Positions 44,406-54,125 of a DNA stretch of 64,000 nt are shown here, one piece after another. The stretch's first letter is position 1; each line of letters opens with the position of its first letter. The position numbers and the translations under genes are program-made. This stretch comes from Salipiger sp. H15 (lineage in GTDB: Bacteria; Pseudomonadota; Alphaproteobacteria; Rhodobacterales; Rhodobacteraceae), in NCBI RefSeq assembly GCF_040409955.1, contig NZ_CP123385.1, forward strand, positions 1,285,501 to 1,349,500. Reading direction: 5' to 3'. The notes below the pieces were generated by a model. It did not search any database. It worked only from the letters and a program-made list of their open reading frames with translations, and was not told the DNA's origin.

Positions 44406-45419
44406 ATGGTGGGTCTGATCCTGCGCCGGTTGCTCGGGGCCCTGCCGGCGATTGCCGGGATCGTGGTGCTGACCTTCGTGCTGACCCGGCTGCTGCCCGG
44501 CGATCCCGCCGCCTTTTTCGCCGGACCCGCCGCGACGCAGGCCTCGATCGAGGAAGTCCGCCGGCAGCTCGGGCTCGACCGCTCGCTCGCGCTCCAGTTC
44601 ATCGACTACGTGGGCGACCTGCTGCGGCTCGATCTCGGGCGCTCGCTGGCCAGCGGGCAGAGCGTCGTCCACGACCTCGCCGCCCGGCTCCCGGCGACAC
44701 TGGAACTGACGCTGGCCGCGCTGGCCGTCGCCGCGCTGGTCGGCATCGCGCTCGGCGTCGGGGCCGCGCTGCGGCCGGGGCGCTGGCCGGATCGCCTCTG
44801 CTCGGCGGTGACGGTCCTCGGGCAGGCGCTGCCGACCTTCTTCCTTGGGTTGATGCTGGTCTATGTCTTCTACTACCTGCTCGAATGGGCGCCGGCTCCG
44901 ATGGGGCGGCTCGAGATCTTCGTCTCCTCTCCGACCGAGGTGACGGGCTTCTGGTCGATCGACGCGCTGATCGGGGGCGAGTTCGACACCTTCCGGGGGG
45001 TGATGCGCCAGCTGGTGCTGCCGGTGCTGACGCTGGCCGCCTTCGGCGCGGGCCCGATCGCCCGGATGACGCGCACGGCGCTGATCGAGGTGCTGCAGGG
45101 CGAGTCCGTGCGCATGGTGTGCGCCTATGGCCTCTCGTCCCGCCGGGTGCTCTGGACCTATGGCTTCCTGCCCGCCGCGGTGCCGATCCTCAACACCATC
45201 GGCATGGTCTCATCCTTCCTGCTGGGCGCGAACGTGCTCGTCGAGAAGGTCTTCGGCTGGCCCGGGGTCAGCGCCTATGCCATCGAGTCGCTGCTGGTTT
45301 CGGACTTCGCGCCGGTGCAGGGCTTCGTGCTGCTGATGGCGGTGATCTACGTGCTGGTGAACCTGCTGATCGACATCACGGCGGCGCTCATTGACCCGCG
45401 GGTGCGGCTCCATGGCTGA
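44406..45419 (+). CDS. ABC transporter permease (DppB type)
   Basis: The protein has 337 residues and six membrane segments. Family marks are LTRLLPGDPAAFF, RRQLGLDRSLALQFIDYVGDLLRLDLGRSL and an EAA loop GLSSRRVLWTYGFLPAAVPILNTIG. The ATG follows GGAGGGGCAGGGCGG. It is the first gene of a four-gene rightward operon completing the importer whose binding protein is divergent. Confidence 0.92.
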   Translation: MVGLILRRLLGALPAIAGIVVLTFVLTRLLPGDPAAFFAGPAATQASIEEVRRQLGLDRSLALQFIDYVGDLLRLDLGRSLASGQSVVHDLAARLPATLELTLAALAVAALVGIALGVGAALRPGRWPDRLCSAVTVLGQALPTFFLGLMLVYVFYYLLEWAPAPMGRLEIFVSSPTEVTGFWSIDALIGGEFDTFRGVMRQLVLPVLTLAAFGAGPIARMTRTALIEVLQGESVRMVCAYGLSSRRVLWTYGFLPAAVPILNTIGMVSSFLLGANVLVEKVFGWPGVSAYAIESLLVSDFAPVQGFVLLMAVIYVLVNLLIDITAALIDPRVRLHG

Positions 45420-46248
45420 CGCGGCCCGCGCAAGGCGCAGGGCGCGCCGTCTCCCCGGCACCCCGGCGGTCTGGATGGTCGGCCTGCTGGTGCTGCTGGC
45501 CCTGCTGGGGCCGTGGCTCGCGCCGTGGGACCCGCTCGCCACGGACACGCCGAGCGCGCTTCAGCCGCCCTCGGCCGCGCATTGGTTCGGGACCGACCAG
45601 CTGGGCAGGGACGTGTTCTCGCGCACGCTGGTCGCCGCCCGGACGGACCTTTCGGTCGGCGCCATCGCCGTGTCGGTCTCGCTGCTGCTCGGCATCCTGG
45701 CCGGCGCCACCGGCGGCTGGCTCGGAGGGCGGGTCGATGCCGTGCTGGGAAGGGTGGTGGATTCCATAATGGCCTTCCCCCTCTTCGTGCTGGCGGTCGG
45801 CATCGCCGCCGGGCTGGGCAATTCGGTGACCTCGGTGATCATCGCCACGGCCATCGTCAACCTGCCGTTCTACGCGCGGCAGGTCCGCTTCGAGGTCAGC
45901 CGAAGGCGCTCGGCCGGCTGGGTCGAGGCGGCGCGGCTCTCGGGCATCGGCGCCCCCAGCATCATCGGCCTGCACATCCTGCCGAACCTCGCGGGCCTGC
46001 TGGCGACGCAATCTTCGCTCAACATGGCCTGGGCGATCCTGAACGCGGCGGGGCTCTCGTTCATCGGTCTCGGCATCCTGCCACCCACGCCGGAATGGGG
46101 GATTATGGTGGCCGATGGCGCGAGCTACATCTTCTCGGGCGAGTGGTGGATCTTCACCTTCCCCGGCATTGCGCTGCTGTTCGCCGTGCTCGGCTTCATG
46201 CTGCTGGGCGATTTCCTCAGGGACTTCTTCGATCCGTACCGCCGATGA
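45412..46248 (+). CDS. ABC transporter permease (DppC type)
   Basis: The protein has 278 residues. An N-terminal cytoplasmic arm is followed by HWFGTDQLGRDVFSRTLVAART, the DppC signature, and the EAA loop WVEAARLSGIGAPSIIGLHILPN. Its start lies 8 bases inside the preceding gene and its stop overlaps the next start. Confidence 0.92.
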   Translation: MADAARARRRARRLPGTPAVWMVGLLVLLALLGPWLAPWDPLATDTPSALQPPSAAHWFGTDQLGRDVFSRTLVAARTDLSVGAIAVSVSLLLGILAGATGGWLGGRVDAVLGRVVDSIMAFPLFVLAVGIAAGLGNSVTSVIIATAIVNLPFYARQVRFEVSRRRSAGWVEAARLSGIGAPSIIGLHILPNLAGLLATQSSLNMAWAILNAAGLSFIGLGILPPTPEWGIMVADGASYIFSGEWWIFTFPGIALLFAVLGFMLLGDFLRDFFDPYRR

Positions 46249-47207
46249 CATCACACTGGACCAACACGCTGCTGCGCGCCCGCGAGCTTTCGATCACCTT
46301 CGGCGAGACGCGGGTCGTCGATCGCGCCTCCTTCGATCTCGCGCAGGGCGGGATCACCGCGCTCGTCGGCGAGAGCGGCTCGGGCAAGTCGCTGATCGCC
46401 CATGCCATCGCCGGGATCCTGAGCCCGGCCGCTCGGCTCGAGAGCGCGGAGTTCGCCTTTGCCGGGGTCGATCTCTCGGACCCGCGCGGATCGCAGTGGC
46501 GCGACCTGCGCGGGCGGCAGATCGCCATCATCTTCCAGAACCCGCGCGCGCTCAGCCCGGTGCGCCGGATCGGTGACCAGATCGGCGACATCATCGCGCG
46601 CCACCGGGGCCTGCGCGGCAGGAAGCTCGAGGCGGCGGTGATCGAGGCGCTGGCCTCGGTGCGGATCGCCGATCCCGAGGTCCGGCGCAGTGCCTATCCG
46701 GGCGAGCTTTCGGGCGGGATGTGCCAGCGGGTGATGATCGCGCTGGCGCTGGCCTGCAACCCGCGCCTGCTGATCGCGGACGAGCCGACCACGGGGCTCG
46801 ACACCACGACGCAGGCGGCAATCCTCGACCTTGTCGCCGAGGCGATCCGGGCGCGCGGCATGTCCTGCCTGCTGATCACCCACGACCTCGCGCTGGCCCG
46901 CGAGCATGCGGACGAGATCCGCGTCATGCATGCCGGGCAGATCGTCGAGGACAGCCGGACCGAGGCGCTGTTCGGCGATCCGCGCCACCCTTATACCGGG
47001 GCGCTGCTGAAGGCCTCTGCCTCGCAGGCCGAGGCCATCGCCGCGCTCGAGCCGATCCCCGGCAGCTTTCCCGACCTCTCGGGCCCGCTGCCCGCCTGCC
47101 GCTATGCCGATCGCTGCCCCCGCGCCGAGGCGCGCTGCCGGGACGAGAGGCCCGCCCTCTCGGGGCCGGCCGGACGCCGTGTCGCCTGCTGGAGGCCGAA
47201 CGCATGA
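46245..47207 (+). CDS. ABC transporter ATP-binding protein (DppD type)
   Basis: The protein has 320 residues. Walker A VGESGSGKSLIA, signature ELSGGMCQRVMIALAL and Walker B LLIADEPTTGLD are intact. The C-terminal oligopeptide extension with its Cys cluster reads CRYADRCPRAEARCRDERPAL, probably holding an Fe-S cluster as in DppD. The start is the ATG overlapping the DppC stop. Confidence 0.92.
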   Translation: MTSHWTNTLLRARELSITFGETRVVDRASFDLAQGGITALVGESGSGKSLIAHAIAGILSPAARLESAEFAFAGVDLSDPRGSQWRDLRGRQIAIIFQNPRALSPVRRIGDQIGDIIARHRGLRGRKLEAAVIEALASVRIADPEVRRSAYPGELSGGMCQRVMIALALACNPRLLIADEPTTGLDTTTQAAILDLVAEAIRARGMSCLLITHDLALAREHADEIRVMHAGQIVEDSRTEALFGDPRHPYTGALLKASASQAEAIAALEPIPGSFPDLSGPLPACRYADRCPRAEARCRDERPALSGPAGRRVACWRPNA

Positions 47208-48139
47208 CCCTGCTCGACGTGCGCAACCTGACCAAGACCTTCGGCGCCGGACGGGGCCGCAGGGTCGTCGCCGTCGACGACGTGAGCTTCACAGTGGCCA
47301 AGGGCGAGACCCTCGGGCTGGTCGGCGAGAGCGGCTCGGGCAAGTCGACGCTGTCGCGGCTGGTCTGCGGGCTTGCCCTGCCCGACAGCGGGACGGTGCA
47401 TGTGGACGGCGCGCCGCTGGTGCCGGGCAGCGGCCGGGTCCAGATGGTGTTCCAGAGCGCGGACGAGGCGCTCAACCCGGCCTTTTCCATCGCGCGCAAT
47501 ATCGGGGTCGGTCTCGGCCTCAGCACTGCCACGGCCGATGACGCGATCCGTGGCATCGCGCAGGAGGTGGGCCTGCCGCTCGACCTTCTCGGGCGCAGGC
47601 CGCACCAGCTCTCGGGCGGCCAGCAGGCGCGGGCGGGCATCGCGCGGGCGCTGATCTCGAAGCCGGAGCTCCTGCTGCTCGACGAGCCCACGGCGGCGCT
47701 GGACGTGTCGGTGCAGGCGCTGGTGCTGCGGCTGCTGCACCGGATGCGCGGCGAGCTCGGCTGCGGCATGCTGCTGATCTCGCACGATCTCGACGTGGTG
47801 CGGCTGATGTGCGACCGGGTGATGGTGATCTACCACGGCCGCATCGTCGAGGAGGGGCCCGTCGCGCAGATCACCCGCGCGCCGCGCCATCCCTACACGC
47901 GCGCGCTGCTCGCCGCGACGCCCGGCGCCAGGCGTGCGCCCGCGCCCGAGCGGGCCGAGCGCATGGCCGAGCTGCGCGCGGATGCCTGCCATTTCCGCGC
48001 GTCGTGTCCCATGGCGACCGCAGCCTGCGGCCAGAGCCGCCCGCGCCTGGCGCAGGTGGGCGCCGGCCATAGCGCCGCGTGCCACGCGCTGGTCGAGGCG
48101 GCGGGCGCTGCCCCCGTCAGTGAATCTGCGGCGTGTTGA
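47204..48139 (+). CDS. ABC transporter ATP-binding protein (DppF type)
   Basis: The protein has 311 residues. Walker A LVGESGSGKSTLSRL, signature QLSGGQQARAGIARAL and Walker B LLLLDEPTAALDVSVQ are intact. A C-terminal Cys-bearing extension (CHFRASCPMATAAC) matches the oligopeptide group. It overlaps the DppD stop. Its last 23 bases overlap the 3' end of the oppositely oriented XRE-cupin regulator. Confidence 0.92.
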   Translation: MTLLDVRNLTKTFGAGRGRRVVAVDDVSFTVAKGETLGLVGESGSGKSTLSRLVCGLALPDSGTVHVDGAPLVPGSGRVQMVFQSADEALNPAFSIARNIGVGLGLSTATADDAIRGIAQEVGLPLDLLGRRPHQLSGGQQARAGIARALISKPELLLLDEPTAALDVSVQALVLRLLHRMRGELGCGMLLISHDLDVVRLMCDRVMVIYHGRIVEEGPVAQITRAPRHPYTRALLAATPGARRAPAPERAERMAELRADACHFRASCPMATAACGQSRPRLAQVGAGHSAACHALVEAAGAAPVSESAAC

Positions 48140-48734
48140 CCCAGATGATACGGGCGGGCCGGTCGCTGGTGTTGCGGTAGCTGTTCGGCAGGTAGGCCTT
48201 GAAGAAGAAGGAATCCCCGGCGGTCATCCTGTAGACTTCGCCGTCGATGGTGAGCTCGATCTCGCCCTCGATGAGGTAGCCCGTCGCCTCGCCCTGGTGG
48301 GTGATGTTGTCGATCTTCTCGCCGCCGGGCTCGACCACATGGACATTCGCCTCGAGCAGGTTGCCCGCCGCCAGCGGCACCATGCGCTCGTACTTCACCC
48401 CGTGCCCGCCGCGCAGCGCGTCGCCCTCGACGATGATCCGGTCCTTCGGGCTCAGCACCATGCGGTGCATCTCGATCTCGAGGCCGAAGAACGAGGCGAG
48501 GTCGCGGTCGAGCGCGGTGACGATCCGGTTGAGCATGGTCAGCGACGGGGTGACCTTGCCCGCCTCGATCTTGGAGATCATGCTCTCGTTGTAGCCGACG
48601 AGCTCGGCGAGGTCCTTCATCCTCAGTCCCTTGAGGATACGTGCGTGCCGGACGCGGGCCGCGATCTGCAGAGCCTCCGCCTCCTTCTGGTCTTCCGGTT
48701 TCGCTGGCATCTGACCTGTCTCGCTGCTCGTCAT
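48117..48734 (-). CDS. XRE-family regulator with C-terminal cupin domain
   Basis: The protein has 205 residues. Residues about 25-85 form an XRE helix-turn-helix (RILKGLRMKDLAELVGYNESMISKIEAGKVTPSLTMLNRIVTAL). Residues about 125-200 form a cupin (EPGGEKIDNITHQGEATGYLIEGEIELTIDGEVYRMTAGDSFFFKA). This is the layout of PuuR-like ligand-responsive repressors. It probably controls the adjacent importer and amidase: its own promoter carries the 21-base motif that also lies in the importer's divergent promoter. The ligand is probably the imported compound. Confidence 0.9.
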   Translation of the reverse strand: MTSSETGQMPAKPEDQKEAEALQIAARVRHARILKGLRMKDLAELVGYNESMISKIEAGKVTPSLTMLNRIVTALDRDLASFFGLEIEMHRMVLSPKDRIIVEGDALRGGHGVKYERMVPLAAGNLLEANVHVVEPGGEKIDNITHQGEATGYLIEGEIELTIDGEVYRMTAGDSFFFKAYLPNSYRNTSDRPARIIWVNTPQIH

Positions 48735-48754
48735 TCGAGTTGAATGCTATGCCG

Positions 48755-48775
48755 ATTAAATGCAAATGAATCAAG
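48755..48775. promoter_or_regulatory. Candidate operator upstream of the XRE-cupin regulator
   Basis: Second copy of the 21-base motif, ATTAAATGCA-N4-AATCAAG, 20 bases upstream of the regulator start, where binding would give autorepression. Confidence 0.6.
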
Positions 48776-48907
48776 AACGGAGCGGAAATCCGTCGGGCGT
48801 TGCCGGGGCACCGCTTCAACGCCGCATCGCGGCGCCCCTGCGCCGGGCCGGTGGCGGAGCGGCGCGCGCATTCCCGGGAAAGCACATCGCGCTTGCATGA
48901 GCGCAGG

Positions 48908-49804
48908 TCATGGTTTCCGCGCGCGCAGCCGGTCGATCAGCAGCCGAAGCGCCGAGCTGAGGTTGCGCCGCCCCATGTAGCACAGGTGATAGCCGTCGAA
49001 GGGCGGGCAGTAGTCGGCAAGCACCCGCCTCAGCCGCCCGCTGTCGAGGTCCGCCCGCACCTCCGGCAGGGGCAGGAAGCCGAACCCGTGGCCGGCCCGC
49101 GCCGCCTCGAGCACGAGGCCCGGATCGTTCAGGATGAAGGGACCGGTCAGCTTCTTGACTACCTCGACGCCGCCGATTTCGAACTCCCAGTCATAGACCG
49201 GACCGTCGGAGCGGTGCCGCATCAGGATGCAGTCATGCGCGTCGAGATCGTCGGGATGCAGCGGCGTTCCGCGCCGCGCGAGGTAGTCGGAGCTGGCGAT
49301 CGCGGCCATCTCGAGTTGCGGCCCGACGGGCAGGGCGATCATGTCCGGGCCCAGGTGTTCGCCCAGCCGGATCGCGCAGTCGAACCGGTCCTCGGCGAGC
49401 TCCGAGAGCCGCCCCTCGCTGCTGATCTCGATCCGCACCTCGGGGTAGTCGAGCACCAGCTGCGAGACCACCGGCCAGAGGATGTCGCGCGTCGCCGGGA
49501 CGCTGGAGGTCACGCGCACGAGGCCTGAGGGACGCTCGCCGAGGGTTCGGATTTCCTCGATCCGGTTGCCGAGCTGCTGGAAACTGGGGCGCAGCGCTGC
49601 CAGCAGCTGCTCGCCCGCGTCGGTCGGGGTCACCTTGCGGGCGCTGCGATTGAGCAGCCGTACCCCGATCCTGTCCTCGAGCCGCCGGATCGTGTGGCTG
49701 ACGGCGGATTGCGACACACCGAGCCGGTGGCCGGCGCGGGTGAAGTTGCCCTCCTCGGCGACGGCGAGAAGGGTCGAGAGATCGCCAAGCAATTCGCGGT
49801 CCAT
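48908..49804 (-). CDS. LysR-family transcriptional regulator
   Basis: The protein has 298 residues from the ATG preceded by a textbook AGGAGGT site. The helix-turn-helix is LLAVAEEGNFTRAGHRLGVSQSAVSHTIRRLEDRIGVRLLNRSARKVTPT. The effector domain ends MGRRNLSSALRLLIDRLRARKP. It belongs to the large group of LysR regulators that sit divergently beside small oxidoreductase or hydrolase genes. Here the divergent gene is the Tat-exported hydrolase, 178 bases away, which is the probable target. Confidence 0.9.
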   Translation of the reverse strand: MDRELLGDLSTLLAVAEEGNFTRAGHRLGVSQSAVSHTIRRLEDRIGVRLLNRSARKVTPTDAGEQLLAALRPSFQQLGNRIEEIRTLGERPSGLVRVTSSVPATRDILWPVVSQLVLDYPEVRIEISSEGRLSELAEDRFDCAIRLGEHLGPDMIALPVGPQLEMAAIASSDYLARRGTPLHPDDLDAHDCILMRHRSDGPVYDWEFEIGGVEVVKKLTGPFILNDPGLVLEAARAGHGFGFLPLPEVRADLDSGRLRRVLADYCPPFDGYHLCYMGRRNLSSALRLLIDRLRARKP

Positions 49805-49982
49805 GCGGGCACCTCCTGTGGTTTGCGCCTGTGTGGGACAGCCCGCCGCATGACGCAAAGGAAAACCGCAGCCAGAGCATGAATCCATTTCATGGGCGCG
49901 ATAAGGCGGGGCGATCTTATCCGGCCCCGGGTGCCGCTCCAGATTGGCAGGCAGACGCCACATCCGCATTGGAGCCCCCGAC

Positions 49983-51068
49983 ATGACCTCGCCGATCCCT
50001 TCGACCGATCCCCGCAACCCCGCTCGCCGCGAGCTGCTGCTCGCCGGCGCGATGGGCGCTGCCGCGCTTGGTGTCGCCTCGCTGAGCGCCGAGTCCGCGC
50101 TGGCGCAGGCAGACACAGAATGGGACAAGACCTTCCCGCAGAGCGACCGCGTCGAGCACGCGAAGGTCAGCTTCACCAACCGCTACGGCATCGCGCTGGT
50201 CGGTGATCTCTACCTGCCGAAGGATCGCGGCGACGCGCCGCTTGCCGCGCTGGCCGTCGCCGGCCCCTTCGGCGCCGTCAAGGAACAGGCCGCGGGCCTC
50301 TACGCGCAGGAGATGGCCGAGCGCGGCTTTGCCACGCTTGCCTTCGATCCCTCATACATCGGCGAGAGCGGCGGCACGCCGCGCTATGTCGCCTCGCCCG
50401 ACATCAACACCGAGGATTTCATGGCCGCGGTCGACTTCCTCGGCCTGCACGGCGCGGTGGACCGCGAACGCATCGGTTTGATCGGCATCTGCGGATTTGG
50501 CGGCATGGCGCTGAACGCGGCAGCGCCCGACAAGCGGGTCAGGGCCGTGGCGGTGACCTCGATGTACGACATGAGCCGGGTGATCGCGCGCGGCTATTAC
50601 GACGCGATGACCGACGCGCAGCGCGCCGAGGCGCTGACCGCGATGAGCCTGCAGCGCTGGGAGGACGCGGCATCGGGCGGCGCCCCTAAGCTGGCGGGCG
50701 GCCTGCCAGAAACGCTCGACGGCATCGATGATCCGGTGATCGCCATGTACCACGCCTATTACAAGACGGAGCGCGGCTATCACCCGCGCGCGCTCAACTC
50801 GAACGGCGGCTGGAACGTCACTTCGGGCCTGTCCTTCATGAACATGCCGCTGCTGACCTACATCGACGAGATCTCGCCCCGCCCGGCGCTGATCATCGCC
50901 GGGTCGGAGGCGCATTCGCGCTACTTCAGCGAAGACGCCTACGCCGCGGCCGCCGAACCGAAGGAGCTGATGATCATCGACGGCGCGGATCACTGCGATC
51001 TTTACGACCAAAAGGACATCATCCCCTTCGACCGGCTGCAGGCGTTCTTCGAGGGCCATCTGGCGTAA
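49983..51068 (+). CDS. Alpha/beta hydrolase with Tat signal (YcjY-like)
   Basis: The protein has 361 residues. The N-terminus carries a twin-arginine motif (ARRELLLAGAMGAAALG) and a likely cleavage after ESALA-QA (about residue 40), so export is by Tat. The hydrolase core shows AVAGPFGAVKEQAAGLYAQEMAERGFATLAFDPSYIGES and the nucleophile elbow GLIGICGFGGMALNAA, where Cys rather than Ser is the candidate nucleophile. Asp lies near LIIAGSEAHSRYF and His is in IIDGADHCDLYD. It probably acts on a small ester or lactone. It is followed by a cupin gene and is divergent from lysR. Confidence 0.87.
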   Translation: MTSPIPSTDPRNPARRELLLAGAMGAAALGVASLSAESALAQADTEWDKTFPQSDRVEHAKVSFTNRYGIALVGDLYLPKDRGDAPLAALAVAGPFGAVKEQAAGLYAQEMAERGFATLAFDPSYIGESGGTPRYVASPDINTEDFMAAVDFLGLHGAVDRERIGLIGICGFGGMALNAAAPDKRVRAVAVTSMYDMSRVIARGYYDAMTDAQRAEALTAMSLQRWEDAASGGAPKLAGGLPETLDGIDDPVIAMYHAYYKTERGYHPRALNSNGGWNVTSGLSFMNMPLLTYIDEISPRPALIIAGSEAHSRYFSEDAYAAAAEPKELMIIDGADHCDLYDQKDIIPFDRLQAFFEGHLA

Positions 51069-51285
51069 CGCTCCGGGCAGATGGGCTTTCATCTGAGCCG
51101 CGCGCTGGACACCGGGCTCACGCGGGCAAGGGCGGGCGGACAGACGTCGCCTCTTGCATTCCACGCGGGCTGGCCCAGGGTCTTCCCGGCCATGCCCGCC
51201 GCGCGCCCGCTCTTCGCGGGCCGCGCCAACTGAAATCCTGCGGCGCGGCCGTTGCGCCCCGCCGTTCCACCAAGGGAGACACCCC

Positions 51286-51681
51286 ATGAAGATCACCCGA
51301 GCCGGCACAACGCCCTCCGCCCCCGGTCCCGAGGCCTATTTCACCGGCACCGTGCGCATAGACCCGATGTTCCAGGCCGAGGCGCCGGGCCGCACCGGCG
51401 GCGCCCATGTCACCTTCGAGCCCGGCGCCCGCACCGCCTGGCACACGCACCCGGCGGGGCAGACGATCATCATCACCTTCGGCCGCGGCCGCGTGCAGCG
51501 CGAGGGCGGTCCGGTCGAGGAGGTCACCGCGGGCGACGTGGTCTTCTTCCCCGCCGGGGAGAAACACTGGCACGGCGCCGCGCCCGAGACCGCCATGTCG
51601 CATATCGCCATCCAGGAGAGCATCGACGGCACGGCGGTGACCTGGCTCGAGAAGGTCGCGGACGCGGATTACAACGGCTGA
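51286..51681 (+). CDS. Cupin of the (R)-hydroxynitrile lyase type (GtHNL-like)
   Basis: The protein has 131 residues with an AAGGGAG site. The metal ligands fall at H53, H55, Q59 and H94 (WHTHPAGQ and GEKHWHG), the same numbers I recall for the Mn-dependent hydroxynitrile lyase of Granulicella tundricola; A40, V42 and Q110 of that enzyme are also present. Such cupins are common beside LysR genes, and most have no known natural substrate, so lyase activity may be incidental. It lies 217 bases downstream of the Tat hydrolase and may belong to the same regulon. Confidence 0.85.
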   Translation: MKITRAGTTPSAPGPEAYFTGTVRIDPMFQAEAPGRTGGAHVTFEPGARTAWHTHPAGQTIIITFGRGRVQREGGPVEEVTAGDVVFFPAGEKHWHGAAPETAMSHIAIQESIDGTAVTWLEKVADADYNG

Positions 51682-52298
51682 GGTCCAGCGGACCCCGGCG
51701 GGGGGGCCAGGATGACCCCTTTGCCGGGGCGGGCGATGTCCGGCCCGGTGAGGCTCCGAAGTTGCCATGGCCCTCCGGCGGGCGTCGGCGGGGCGGCAAA
51801 GGGACCTTGCGTCATCCTGCCGTGTGCGCAGGTGGCAAGGGGAAATGTCCCGAGGGGTTCGATGCGCGGTGCCTCGGTGTCTATTTTTCGTGCAAAAAAC
51901 GCTCGGCGCGGGCCAAAAGCCCATTTTCTGGACAGGACGCCCGCGGGATTTCGCTCAGACGGGCTCGGCGAGGGCTCGCCGAGATCCCGTCCGGACACAG
52001 AGTTATCGTTTCCGTACAAAACTCATTGTGAGTCAATCGTTTCTAAAAAATTCAAAATCGCGCATCGGCGCGCATGTATCGGCACATCACCGCCTTCCGG
52101 CGGGATCTGTCCGCTTTTCCTGAGCGGATCCGGGGCCTGAGCGCCGATCCGCCAGCGGCGTGTCGGCGGCAAGTCACCCAGTCTTTCAAGCGAGGCTTCC
52201 AATCGAAAGGCACCTCTGGGTGGATGCAGCGTCCAATCGATTTTCAAGATGGACCAAGCATTTGCAAACCAAAGCAGCAATTCGGGACAAAGTTACAA
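51682..52298. other. Leader region of the pectate-lyase-like gene with lower-GC segments
   Basis: About 617 bases. The left 200 are GC-rich. Segments at about 51880-51930 and 52010-52060 have A/T runs, and the 60 bases before the next gene are clearly poorer in GC than the genome. One hairpin is listed separately. The downstream frame is open back to 52074, but the codons there have no conserved content. The A/T-rich parts probably hold the promoter. Confidence 0.45.
51964..51983 (+). terminator. Hairpin in the pectate-lyase leader
   Basis: CTCGGCGA-GGGC-TCGCCGAG is a perfect 8-bp stem with a 4-base loop. It could end the cupin transcript or act as a leader structure. Confidence 0.4.
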
Positions 52299-54008
<1,710 letters not shown>

Positions 54009-54033
54009 TCGCCGAACGGGTCTCGGACCTTCC

Positions 54034-54058
54034 GGGCGGCGTGCCTCTCGCGCCGCCC
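54034..54058. terminator. Hairpin between convergent genes
   Basis: GGGCGGCG and CGCCGCCC form an 8-bp stem with a 9-base loop, 26 bases after the pectate-lyase-like stop. It could serve both converging transcripts. Confidence 0.55.
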
Positions 54059-54125
54059 GCGGTGACATACGGATGCGGCTCCGTTCTGACCGAGGCTTGA
54101 CGCGCGGGGGCTAAGGGCCACGGCG

